64,000 nt of DNA. Origin: Gimesia aquarii. GTDB lineage: Bacteria > Planctomycetota > Planctomycetia > Planctomycetales > Planctomycetaceae. The position numbers were made by a program, and so were the translations under genes. A model generated the notes under the pieces. That model had not been told where the DNA came from, searched no databases, and saw only the letters and a program-made list of their open reading frames with translations. Location of the stretch: assembly GCF_007748175.1 (NCBI RefSeq), contig NZ_CP037422.1:434001-498000 (forward strand), read 5' to 3'. This document shows, in pieces, positions 47,701-55,094 of the stretch (the stretch's first letter is position 1; every line of letters starts with the position of its first letter).

Positions 47701-48099
47701 TTTAAAGCTCGATATGGGATTCTTTTTCAGAGATCCATCATGAACGGTAATTTGAACGGTCGGTGCTTTTGTCTCTACATCTGGCAGCTTCTGCACATCA
47801 TCGCCAATAAGTTGTCGAATCGATTCCGTCAGAGTGAGCGCGTGCTGGTCTTGATTTGTGAGAGCTTGGTATGCTTCTGGTGTCTGAATTCCCTGCACCC
47901 AGCAAAATAGGCCACTGGAACTGCTCCATAGGGGAGGCGTCATAAATTTCAGTAAGACAATCAACCACAATATAAAAGTCAGATGTGATTGCCGGAATTT
48001 GATGAATTTACAGATCAGAAAGACGGCAATCACTAACAACGAGCATTGCCAGAACTGCTGCCAGATAATTTGGACGAACGTCGATTCACTCAGATTCAT
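44740..48099 (-). CDS. BlaR1-like M56 metallopeptidase fused to two secretin-like modules
   Basis: A 1119-residue membrane protein. The N-terminal part has hydrophobic helices near 10-32, 38-57, 150-178 and 265-290, the zinc site HELIH at 255-259 and downstream Glu in EQCCDEEVL near 296, followed by a fifth helix (about 363-386). This is the M56/BlaR1 sensor-peptidase arrangement. The rest, outside the membrane, has no penicillin-binding domain but two secretin-like modules: one with DDHLIVVSEDPEVQKHIAQ and MMNGQTANIAQKE plus ETLLVGGF, and a second from about 825 (TKTYPVADLVVP, FEPLIELIKKNV, LSLVVRHTKEAHDQIAELL). The start overlaps the BlaI-like regulator by 14 bases; the ATG has GAGGAACGAA upstream. 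Confidence 0.85.
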   Translation of the reverse strand: MNLSESTFVQIIWQQFWQCSLLVIAVFLICKFIKFRQSHLTFILWLIVLLKFMTPPLWSSSSGLFCWVQGIQTPEAYQALTNQDQHALTLTESIRQLIGDDVQKLPDVETKAPTVQITVHDGSLKKNPISSFKNSALNSDTTLTQKEWYSARSFFWYSGVVIWGFIAASIVAVMVIRYWQCRQILRTSSMVHDPELDQLLSRLSVELRVKRRVRLLITKSRIGPAVIGLFRPTIILPQAIVDSRSKKELEPILAHELIHIRRGDLWVGLLQLTASIVWWFHPLVWFTGRRLKLEVEQCCDEEVLAELNCEPGLYAKCLLEVLELKHTLKSVPVVPGVRPVEITSKRLERIMKLGQGCQKQTPWWCWMVLIVLSATVLPGAAFVVSAADQQAEEATKSNNTDLLIIQNKSKEKETSSSNQTRTQLQDKNISSLSSSSVLKFLYATEELQNPKAQTVRVYSIKELMEKGRKAVGDSRAKAELIEKVRSFVNKQKRKEEILPQPNTQFANPLMKKSAGSHFAGRLFIKDDHLIVVSEDPEVQKHIAQAIQELSESVFSQLQIKTKIKLISVPQTLIAKIIAQRKEIKVIEVNKFGPMRGATKTNDPFSDSSEIENKAITFETLVANRSQSVIYELLDTKRAEEIHKLIEATESTLLSSPVITMMNGQTANIAQKERPVFENQFAGAGQRFQLNTYGFNLDARPMFPEKGGNQKTGRLEYEITFSKNKGVVKQNTIDLNSKQRQVVELPMINEFRFADSTQIQLGETLLVGGFQIDQNAKNPQVLLLMIQLEKVKPVTDRLMFGVGVNSDTGVIGHILIDESNFEDNLITKTYPVADLVVPLPRKIVTPQKLTQAMIPSVKPRFEPLIELIKKNVTPENWRNQKKQTGSITVYQQTLSLVVRHTKEAHDQIAELLQKMRAIQDQMIELDFQLVQTDHLQKWFKEWERSEVRALQDLLNQLKAQNLKEGILLDPQQAGLMKQMAQRTESLNILQAPKLSLFNGQSIEFNLKTTLDSQKNSPFRIQLRTELQEKQNLRLSMAINANDALDVLSNLKSMTIPNRKSVLIDITDQVNRRGSEFLPFQFFSQNQQEPKKHKHYLLLISTSVMNLSGSKEKLKLQEIKP

Positions 48100-48478
48100 T
48101 TCGTTCCTCCGTCAATTGATCAAGTAGAGTCTTTAATGCGTCTAAATCTTCCTGACTAACGTTTCGATTTTCGATCAGATGTTGCATTAAAGGAAACGTT
48201 TCTCCCGCGAAGAGACGGTCAACCAGATCATCCACAGTTTCTCGAATGACAGTACGTGGTTTCACACGGGGTGAATAAACACGAGTTCGGCCTTCGAGCT
48301 TCACATTGACATATCCCTTTTTCTCCAGTCTTCTCAAGTACGTCTGGACGGTTGTGAAATCGATGCCTCGCGAGTCGGGAAACGATTCAAACACCTCACG
48401 TACTGTGCCGTGTTTCAGTTCCCAGAGTGCACGGGCGACTTCGATTTCTCCTTTGGATAGTGCAGGTCGTTCTGTCAT
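48086..48478 (-). CDS. BlaI/MecI/CopY family repressor
   Basis: A 130-residue DNA-binding repressor. The winged-helix N-terminus reads ALSKGEIEVARALWELKHGTVREVFESFPDSRGIDFTTVQTYLRRLEKKGYVNVKLEGRTRVYSPRV, which is canonical for BlaI/MecI, followed by a helical dimer domain (VDDLVDRLFAGETFPLMQHLI). In known systems it is cleaved on signalling by the M56 partner. The frame opens at TTG 48493, but ATG at 48478 with GGAG 7 bases upstream is chosen. It overlaps the sensor gene and is preceded by two palindromic operators. Confidence 0.95.
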   Translation of the reverse strand: MTERPALSKGEIEVARALWELKHGTVREVFESFPDSRGIDFTTVQTYLRRLEKKGYVNVKLEGRTRVYSPRVKPRTVIRETVDDLVDRLFAGETFPLMQHLIENRNVSQEDLDALKTLLDQLTEERNESE

Positions 48479-48490
48479 CGTTTCTCCATT

Positions 48491-48508
48491 CAATTACAAC
48501 TGTAATTG
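48491..48508. promoter_or_regulatory. BlaI-type operator 1
   Basis: Perfect 18-base palindrome CAATTACA-AC-TGTAATTG, with the TACA/TGTA half-sites of BlaI/MecI operators. It lies about 13 bases before the repressor ATG, just downstream of the -10 element. Confidence 0.92.
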
Positions 48509-48512
48509 TGGA

Positions 48513-48540
48513 AGTTTAATTACATTTGTAATTGAGTCAA
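48513..48540 (-). promoter_or_regulatory. Promoter of the blaI-M56 operon
   Basis: On the minus strand, TTGACT (48535-48540) and TAAACT (48513-48518) are separated by 16 bases, a fair sigma-70-type match. The spacer is almost exactly filled by operator 2, and operator 1 covers the start region, as in known BlaI/MecI-controlled promoters. Confidence 0.8.
48518..48533. promoter_or_regulatory. BlaI-type operator 2
   Basis: Perfect 16-base palindrome AATTACA-TT-TGTAATT between the -35 and -10 elements, the second copy of the TACA/TGTA site. Confidence 0.92.
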
Positions 48541-48794
48541 GATCGTATTGATAAAAATTGATCAATTTCCAGACGGGCGTCTCCTCCAAAGTCAATCTAA
48601 AAATGGTCGTTCTTAAAAATAGAGCGGGAGTTTGAAAATCTTGCCGAACCTTGTTTGGAATTGCTCTCCTGATCGCTTAGAATTAAGCCGTGATTCGAAA
48701 TCATTAGCTGAAATCTGTAGAGAATCACTACTCATAATGAATCTTTATGTATTTATATAATCCCCACTTTCATATTTTTTTGGGATCCATCAGA

Positions 48795-49337
48795 ATGAGT
48801 GTCCGATCTGCCAGACCGAAAGTAAATGATTTGATCTTTCGCTTGATTGGACGTTCCATCCATCCCGAGCTCTACACCACCTGTGCCTTGGCAGAGGTGC
48901 ATCAAAAAAATTATTCTGCTGTGTTGAAAATCTGTGAAACGGGGCATATTGCCTGTATTCAACACAAAGAAAAAACCGTTTGTGAGATTCTGACTTCGTT
49001 TCAGAATCCCCTGCCCAGCCAGAAACGAGTGCTGGAAAAGCCGGTGCGTGGTTGTCGTTCTGAATCAGCTCAATTGGAATCAGGCCTGTATTATCAGGTC
49101 AGCTACCAGTTAGAAGAGCTTGATTATGTGGTTTTTAATAATCTGCATGAAGAATATATGATGGATTCCCAAAAGGCTGATCTGGCTTATCACTTTGTTT
49201 CAGAAAGCCGTATCACTCCCGGGGCTCTAAGTATCGTTGATTTTGAAGCGAACCAGACAAGCCTCCTGATACATGCATTTCACACGTTTCCCGAAGAATT
49301 AGCGGTTGTAAAAACCCAGTCTTTGTTTGAATTTTAG
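48795..49337 (+). CDS. DUF2617-like protein
   Basis: A 180-residue soluble protein. It opens with SVRSARPKVNDLIFRLIGRSIHPELYTTCALAEVHQKNYSAVLKI, which fits my memory of the DUF2617 family, and continues with an aromatic ESGLYYQVSYQLEELDYVVFNNLHEEYM and an acidic C-terminus. No function is known to me. ATG at 48795 is preferred over ATG at 48747 because the extra 16 residues are hydrophobic, unlike the rest, and match no expected N-terminus. It is divergent from the blaI-like gene. Confidence 0.65.
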   Translation: MSVRSARPKVNDLIFRLIGRSIHPELYTTCALAEVHQKNYSAVLKICETGHIACIQHKEKTVCEILTSFQNPLPSQKRVLEKPVRGCRSESAQLESGLYYQVSYQLEELDYVVFNNLHEEYMMDSQKADLAYHFVSESRITPGALSIVDFEANQTSLLIHAFHTFPEELAVVKTQSLFEF

Positions 49338-49517
49338 GGTCGATTTCGTCAGATCTGAGCAAGCGATTAATGAAATTAATTGTTTCAAATGGTCCTCAGA
49401 GCGTATATAATTAATTTAAATACGGGCTGAATATCCGTATCCTCAAGTCGTTTTATGAGGATCTCATTGATCAACGTCATGGATGACGGGAAACCGGTAA
49501 CGTGATAGGGCGGTCAA

Positions 49518-50144
49518 GTGTATTCTTTACGATCTATAGTACTGTTCTCTTTCTGTCTGAGTGCACTGGCAAGCTTTGAGACGAATGTTTCGTCGGCTGC
49601 GCGTCCCTACTCTGTTTCTCGATATCGGACCCCTTATTCTGCTTCTGCCTATTATCGGTATCGATATGGCAATCGCTCGGCATATTACGGTTACTCAAAT
49701 CGTTATGCACGAAACTATTCCTATTACCCCCGTTCAAGCTATTACGGCTTTGGGGCTCGACGATATTACAACCGCTATCGTCCCTATGCGGCAGTCGCCG
49801 GCTATCGCTATTACCGACCTGCTTACTACCGTTTCAATGGTTACCCCAGATATTCGTATTTTGGTTACAACACATTTTATCCCTGGCGGACGTGTAACGC
49901 CTGGAATTCGTATTCTTCGTGTTACTGCTCACCTTATGGGTATACTGGTTCGTATGCACCTTATTGGGGCACTTATGCTCCGCTATGGGGAAGTTACAGA
50001 CCTTACTGGGGAGGCTACTTTGGAGGTTACTACGGACCCTATTGTGGCATCTGGCCTTATCGGCCAACCTTATACGGCAGCCTGATCTTTCAATACGGCT
50101 ATAACGCCGGCTATGGTCGTCGTGGTTACTATTCACTCTGGTAG
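49518..50144 (+). CDS. Secreted tyrosine-rich protein
   Basis: A 208-residue protein starting with GTG and a short signal peptide (about 1-27, SIVLFSFCLSALASF, likely cut near SSAA). The mature part is extreme in composition: about a quarter of residues are Tyr, with many Arg, Ser and Gly in patterns such as YYRYRYGNRSAYYGYSNRYARNY and later SYAPYWGTYAPLWGSYRPYWGGYFGGYYGP. A tandem Y-[AR]-P-[YL]-W-G unit occurs three or four times in the C-terminal third. It has no enzyme domain and may be a surface or matrix protein. A second long plus-strand frame in the same region is a shadow. Confidence 0.8.
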   Translation: MYSLRSIVLFSFCLSALASFETNVSSAARPYSVSRYRTPYSASAYYRYRYGNRSAYYGYSNRYARNYSYYPRSSYYGFGARRYYNRYRPYAAVAGYRYYRPAYYRFNGYPRYSYFGYNTFYPWRTCNAWNSYSSCYCSPYGYTGSYAPYWGTYAPLWGSYRPYWGGYFGGYYGPYCGIWPYRPTLYGSLIFQYGYNAGYGRRGYYSLW

Positions 50145-50173
50145 TCGGCAAGATACCAATTCAAATTAGTCTG

Positions 50174-50938
50174 TCAGGGACCACTGACCAGCATCACACC
50201 GACGATGATATCGTAGGTTGCATGCGCGCCGACGGTGATTCCAAACCCCCGGAGAAAAAAGAGACCGGCAAAAAAGAGACCAGCTACGGTCCGAAATGTG
50301 AAGCTGAACAGAGAAAACTGATCTCCGGTGGCACCAATATAATGAGCCAGTGAAAAGATAAGGCTGGTCGAAATGATCGCCAGGACGGCAGACCAGCGTA
50401 CTTTCAGCATCATACCTCTGAAGAGCAGATAACAGAGAGGCAGCAATAAGAGACGAAACATCACTTCCTCATAAACGCCTGCACCAACAAAACTGACGAC
50501 GCGCGAAGCGGATTCTCGTTCGATGAACATCATCGTTGGCTCGGGTAATTGTTGAAAAGCCAAATCCTGTACCTGCCCCAATATGATCAAACAGAAAGCG
50601 AACAACAGACTCTCCGCAAACATTCCCAGCAAAGTTTCTGCAGAAATTTTCCAGGGGTATTTACAACAGACGTGCCAAATCAGCAGTGTGCCCACAATCA
50701 GGCAAGGCAGTAAAAAGGTATGTGTGAACCCCAGTTGAGAGAGCCAGCTTCGCATCCAATAGTCGGCACCATTGCGAATCAATTCCGGTTGGTTCCCTCC
50801 CATGGAGATCACCCCCAATTCATAGATCACCAACAACGGCGCAAGAAATACCAGACAGACAAGTGGCTGCCTGGCCTCTAACCAATAGCTATCAACGGCT
50901 AGAGTCATTTCGCTTTGAGAATGTTTATTTTGCGTCAT
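50174..50938 (-). CDS. CPBP family intramembrane metalloprotease
   Basis: A 254-residue integral membrane protein with about seven or eight hydrophobic segments. The CPBP motifs are present as GAGVYEEVMFRLLLLPLCY (E-E-x-x-x-R) and, in the next helix, SLIFSLAHYIG, which holds the second-motif His. In bacteria this family includes CAAX proteases and immunity-type proteins; the substrate is unknown. The start overlaps by four bases the end of the HD-GYP gene, so the two are translationally coupled. It is convergent with the Tyr-rich gene 29 bases away. Confidence 0.88.
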   Translation of the reverse strand: MTQNKHSQSEMTLAVDSYWLEARQPLVCLVFLAPLLVIYELGVISMGGNQPELIRNGADYWMRSWLSQLGFTHTFLLPCLIVGTLLIWHVCCKYPWKISAETLLGMFAESLLFAFCLIILGQVQDLAFQQLPEPTMMFIERESASRVVSFVGAGVYEEVMFRLLLLPLCYLLFRGMMLKVRWSAVLAIISTSLIFSLAHYIGATGDQFSLFSFTFRTVAGLFFAGLFFLRGFGITVGAHATYDIIVGVMLVSGP

Positions 50939-52218
50939 GACTCTTGTTGGTTCTCTGAAGCCTGTTTGACTGATTCATGCTTTGAACTGGAATGAATATG
51001 AGGTTTCATTGGCTGCGTGTGTGATGCGTCCTGGCGATAGTGTTGAAAACGCTTGAGGGAAAACAGATCATTCTTCTGGTCGGTTTCTCTCAATGCTTCT
51101 GGCAGATTTGTGTCAAGAGCTGACAGAGTATGGTCGACGGTCCGTTGATCCCATTCACCACGTTTTGCTTCCCGATAAAGTTGCAATGCTGCTGCAAATG
51201 CTACCTCTTCCATGTCGTAAGATCGAATACCGTCGGCCGTCAACTCCCGCCGGTTGTTTTTCAGCTCCAGATAGCGACAAACCACTGCCATGCGTCGCGA
51301 ATGTTCGTTTAAGGCATAAGTGTGTAACCTGCGCGGATAACCAGTGCCATCAAGCCGTTCGTGATGTTGAGAGATCACTTCAGATAGAGACGAGTCTCCC
51401 GGAAAGCCACGCAATCCTCCGAGCAATGCCGCTCCCAGGACTGGATGTTCGCCTCGTTCATCATGCAAGAGCTTGCTTTGAGAAGCATCTTTATCAGGAT
51501 TCTGATGTTTCAACATCAACCAGCCAAAATCGTGCAATAAACCGGCCAGCATCAGAAAGTCAACATTTTTCTGCCAGTCTTCATGCTGCCTGCTGACGAA
51601 GTAAATTAATCGCGCAGTTTCCAAACCACGTATGTAAACGGGCATGTCTTCATCCGAGAACCGTTCATGGGCAACGGCTAGAAAATCTTCGATTGAGAGA
51701 AATAGAAACTCACCCGGGGAAGTCAAATGCACATCATCGTTTTTAATTTTTCTCAACAGATTCAACAGGTAGTTCGGGCTGCAAAATGGTTTTGTCCAGA
51801 TCTCTTGCGTGGCCTCTTTGAATTGGCTCACATAATGCAAAACCGTTTGACTCAGCAGTAATTGTTGTTTGATGTATTGTTGTTCTTCTCGAACAGAGTT
51901 GAGAATTCGTTCTAAAATGGGTAACTGTGGGGGGCAAAGTGAATGGGTCGGTTCAGAACCGAGGTAAAGCCGACAACGTTCTAGAATGACTTGAATACGA
52001 TTTTGTAACTGAATGAGCGTGCGTTGTGGCTTGGGTACGGTGAGTTCCAGATTTTGCTGTTTCAGTTCCCGATATGTGCTGCTGAGCTTTTGTAACTGTG
52101 CATCACCAGACTCAATCACCGCTGCTGGCTCTGATTTCAAACGAAGCGCCTTCCATTCTTCACGTTCCTCACGAATTGAGGGGGCAAGCCAGCGGAGTAA
52201 TCTGTTGGAATGATTCAC
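50935..52218 (-). CDS. HD-GYP domain protein
   Basis: A 427-residue cytoplasmic protein. The N-terminal ~150 residues are helical and charged, probably a dimer or sensor region. The HD-GYP-type hydrolase domain follows: HD at 229-230 (LLHDFGWLML), GEHPVLGAALLGGL, and HHERLDGTGYPRRLH with HH at 285-286 and GYP at 293-295. These enzymes hydrolyse cyclic-di-GMP or related nucleotides. The last ~70 residues are low-complexity (SSKHESVKQASENQQES). The GTG start has AGGAAA upstream. The downstream CPBP protease gene overlaps it by four bases. Confidence 0.88.
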   Translation of the reverse strand: MNHSNRLLRWLAPSIREEREEWKALRLKSEPAAVIESGDAQLQKLSSTYRELKQQNLELTVPKPQRTLIQLQNRIQVILERCRLYLGSEPTHSLCPPQLPILERILNSVREEQQYIKQQLLLSQTVLHYVSQFKEATQEIWTKPFCSPNYLLNLLRKIKNDDVHLTSPGEFLFLSIEDFLAVAHERFSDEDMPVYIRGLETARLIYFVSRQHEDWQKNVDFLMLAGLLHDFGWLMLKHQNPDKDASQSKLLHDERGEHPVLGAALLGGLRGFPGDSSLSEVISQHHERLDGTGYPRRLHTYALNEHSRRMAVVCRYLELKNNRRELTADGIRSYDMEEVAFAAALQLYREAKRGEWDQRTVDHTLSALDTNLPEALRETDQKNDLFSLKRFQHYRQDASHTQPMKPHIHSSSKHESVKQASENQQES

Positions 52219-52739
52219 AATGGTTTCCTGCTTGGAGATAGCGCGTCACATCAATAGTTTTGATACGAAGATATTGGGGGCCCCTTGTTAGTTTGTTTAT
52301 CGACCATTCCGTAGTGAGGGATTGAATAGATTGAATGAGTTCGGACTGGGTAAACTATCAGAACAAAAGGTACATATCGTATTGATAGTTCATCACTTAG
52401 GAGACGAAAACAAAAACTCTGCTTTACTTGCGTGAATCTATCAATTATCAAGACGCGTTGACTTTGCGACTTGTAAGTAGCGTATTATCTGAGCCGAATG
52501 GATCGGATGTGAGAATTGCTCAATTTCCTGTCATAAGCACGCCGATTTGTGACTAGAGGGCATTTTTTCTCTTATCTACTTGTCGTTCTTTTATCGGCAT
52601 GCATAGAATCTAGGAAAGATGACTGTCACTTAAGGCAATTTAAAGAACATTTACTGATAAGATGTGTCCTAAATTAATAGGTACTGATATCAGTTTTCAA
52701 AATCCAATTAGACCCAAACTGACGAGCGGGAAAATTCTC
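52219..52739. other. Divergent intergenic region, about 520 bases
   Basis: Lies between the HD-GYP and serine acetyltransferase genes. A weak sigma-70-type pair TTGTCG (52580-52585) and TAGAAT (52604-52609), spacing 18, could drive the acetyltransferase gene about 130 bases downstream. No RNA gene or operator was recognised. Confidence 0.4.
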
Positions 52740-53675
52740 ATGGCTACGGATTTTCAACAAAAAGAGCGACTTCCTGAAATTACCGATCGAATCGTAGAGA
52801 CCTATCATGAACTGGACAGAATTCATCATTTAGGGCACTGCCCACTACCCAGTCAGGATGCAGTAATCGAAGCTGCTCAGGAACTGAAGGAATTGATCTT
52901 TCCAGGTTATCGCCGCCGTCAAAATCTGCATATGGGAAATGTGGTCTACCATGTGGGAAATATCGTTGATTCTCTGCACGATATTCTGACAACGCAGATA
53001 GGGCGTGCCTTAAGACACCAGTATGTTCAAACACATGGCGCTGATTGTGAAAAGCTGCCCAGTATTGATTTCGAAGCAGAAGGCCAAAAGAAAACGATGC
53101 TGTTTCTGGAGACCATTCCTGAAATCAGGCGAGCTCTTTCAACTGACGTGCAGGCAGCCCTGGATGGTGATCCGGCCGCATCCTGTGCCGATGAAATCAT
53201 CTTTTGCTATCCGGGTCTGGAAGCGATTACCATTTATCGAATTGCACACGAGCTTTACGAATTGGATGTTCCCATCATTCCTCGTATGTTATCGGAGTGG
53301 GCACATTCACAGACGGGAATTGATATTCACCCCGGTGCTACCATTGGCCATTCGTTCTTTATTGATCACGGTACCGGTGTTGTGATTGGTGAGACATGCG
53401 AAATTGCCGAGCATGTGAAAGTTTATCAGGGGGTTACGTTGGGAGCGGTTAGTTTTCCCAAGGACTCAGAAGGTCGCATTATTCGCGAACAGAAACGCCA
53501 TCCCACTATCGAAAAGGGAGTCGTCATTTATGCGAATGCAACCATTCTGGGAGGCGATACCATCATCGGCCAGGATGCCGTCATTGGGGCGAGTGTCTCT
53601 TTGATGAAAAGCGTCGTCCCCAATACGATTGTCACAATCGAAAAACCTTCACTTCGATTTCGTGAAGCATCCTGA
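52740..53675 (+). CDS. cysE: Serine O-acetyltransferase
   Basis: Makes O-acetylserine from serine and acetyl-CoA, the first step of cysteine synthesis. The helical N-terminal domain ends in [79 protein letters not shown], a textbook SAT hexapeptide region; the catalytic His/Asp of FIDHGTG are present. At 311 residues it is longer than E. coli CysE because of the N-terminal helices. ATG at 52740 is preferred over the frame start at 52662. Monocistronic, it ends before a hairpin. Confidence 0.93.
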   Translation: MATDFQQKERLPEITDRIVETYHELDRIHHLGHCPLPSQDAVIEAAQELKELIFPGYRRRQNLHMGNVVYHVGNIVDSLHDILTTQIGRALRHQYVQTHGADCEKLPSIDFEAEGQKKTMLFLETIPEIRRALSTDVQAALDGDPAASCADEIIFCYPGLEAITIYRIAHELYELDVPIIPRMLSEWAHSQTGIDIHPGATIGHSFFIDHGTGVVIGETCEIAEHVKVYQGVTLGAVSFPKDSEGRIIREQKRHPTIEKGVVIYANATILGGDTIIGQDAVIGASVSLMKSVVPNTIVTIEKPSLRFREAS

Positions 53676-53711
53676 GATCGTTAAATTCTGATTCAAAACT
53701 CACATCAACCA

Positions 53712-53760
53712 TAAAAAAAGATCCTGTGTGAGTTCGTCAATCAAACTCACACAGGATCTT
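53712..53760 (-). terminator. Strong bidirectional-type terminator between cysE and the FHA gene
   Basis: A perfect 17-bp stem (53718-53734 and 53744-53760) with a nine-base loop, followed on the minus strand by seven T. It ends the FHA gene transcript, and its hairpin may also stop the convergent cysE transcript. Confidence 0.9.
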
Positions 53761-53777
53761 ATCGCAATAAAATTCAA

Positions 53778-54614
53778 TTAGGCAATCGCACGTTTTGATT
53801 CGCCATCATCGTTATGGTCTTTCTCGATCGATCCTACATGATCCAGAGTTCGGTCAAGTTGTGAGGCGAGTTTCTCTTGGGTTTCCAGTAGCGAAGCGGC
53901 AGCAGACTCGTATTGTTTTTCACGGTTGGTTAACTGGTCAGCTCGTTGTTGCAGCTCTTCGGAAAATTGAGTCAATTCTTCCATCATCGCTTCGAGATCA
54001 GCCAGCAGCTCTAATTGCTCCTGCTCAGAAAGTACTTCCTGATCCTGAAGCTGTTCTTCCTGTTTTTCTTTCATTTGATGAACGTGTGACAGTAACGCAG
54101 CAGCTCCCTGGTTTCTTCGATTTTCATATTGTTGGATCAATTGGAAGTCCTGCTCCATCAAGTCAACAAGCTCAGATGCAGACAGGTTTTTAAGAGTAGT
54201 TTCATTCGTCATTGAGTGATCTCTTTTGTCCGGAGTGATATGAGCGCTCGTCTCAAGTGGCGAACCAGATAATCTAGCAATGGGAGTGCTCATTGATAAT
54301 TGTGGACGGGCTACACGAAAAACAAATTCGATGGGCCCAATGCTAATGGAATCGTCATCAGACAGAGGTGATGTCTGAATTGGAATTCCATTGAGTAAAA
54401 GTTTTGGTTGAGGAGCAATGGCTTCGATCAGGGCTTTACCCTGTTCGATCTGGATCACCGTATGCAAGATTGGCATGTTAGATCCGGCTAACTGGAGACC
54501 ACAACAAGACCCCGCACCAATCGTTAAGCGATTGTCTTGAACAGGGCGGATGGGAAAATTAGTTTTCCCTTTAATGATTTCCAGAGAATACTGGTGAGAG
54601 GATTCTACAACCAC
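53778..54614 (-). CDS. FHA domain protein with coiled coil
   Basis: A 278-residue soluble protein. An FHA domain covers about 18-110 (RLTIGAGSCCGLQLAGSNMPILHTVIQ, then SDDDSISIGPIEFVF). The conserved Arg of the phospho-threonine pocket is replaced here by GAGSCC, so peptide binding is uncertain. After a linker, residues 150-260 are a Glu/Gln-rich coiled coil (QVLSEQEQLELLADLEAMMEEL). It may hold together a signalling or envelope complex. The GTG start has GAGG upstream. It is monocistronic with a strong terminator. Confidence 0.78.
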   Translation of the reverse strand: MVVESSHQYSLEIIKGKTNFPIRPVQDNRLTIGAGSCCGLQLAGSNMPILHTVIQIEQGKALIEAIAPQPKLLLNGIPIQTSPLSDDDSISIGPIEFVFRVARPQLSMSTPIARLSGSPLETSAHITPDKRDHSMTNETTLKNLSASELVDLMEQDFQLIQQYENRRNQGAAALLSHVHQMKEKQEEQLQDQEVLSEQEQLELLADLEAMMEELTQFSEELQQRADQLTNREKQYESAAASLLETQEKLASQLDRTLDHVGSIEKDHNDDGESKRAIA

Positions 54615-55094
54615 AGACTTATCAACCTCGTGTTGAGACAGGAACTTTGTGATTCCTTCAGGGCTCTGATTTCAGTGCCACACAATAATAAATCGACCGT
54701 CCCTTGAGGCAAGCATGAGAAAACGTTCCAGTTACTAATTGATCAAAAACCATTGATGGCTTCGATATCAAAATAAAGCAGATTTTGTAACAATCAGTTA
54801 AAATAGAGGGGCCTCTATGGTTACCAAAGCCAGTAAAATAGAGAAAATAAAGAATGAAATCTGGTCAAAGGCTTTGTAGATCCTTGTTAACAAAGGAAAC
54901 ACCTCAGCCCGATGATTTTGGATTTACAATCACTTGAATCGTACCAGAAATTTGATCACTGATTTGTGTTTGTTAATTATTTTTTATCGTTTCGGATATC
55001 GCCAAGAGTTCTATCCTGTGAAGATCGTGGATGGTCCTCAACAGCAAACAGGTGCGAGGCCTTCTGTAATAAAAAGGATTTGCGATTAAGTGCC
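54615..55094. other. Intergenic region, about 480 bases
   Basis: No gene recognised. It holds the promoter of the FHA gene. A 13-base block AGTGCCACACAATA near 54673 is shared with about 11184 in the window; its meaning is unknown. Confidence 0.4.

Noticed and set aside
49561-50085. Second long plus-strand frame inside the tyrosine-rich gene
   Set aside because: It results from the regular TAY-rich codon pattern read in another frame. It lacks a signal peptide and ribosome binding site, unlike the chosen frame.
11183-54686. Shared AGTGCCACACAATA near 11184 and 54673, with shorter AGTGCCACA near 14886 and TGTGGCAC near 34550
   Set aside because: Possibly a dispersed genomic motif, but the copies are short and no function or structure connects them within this window.
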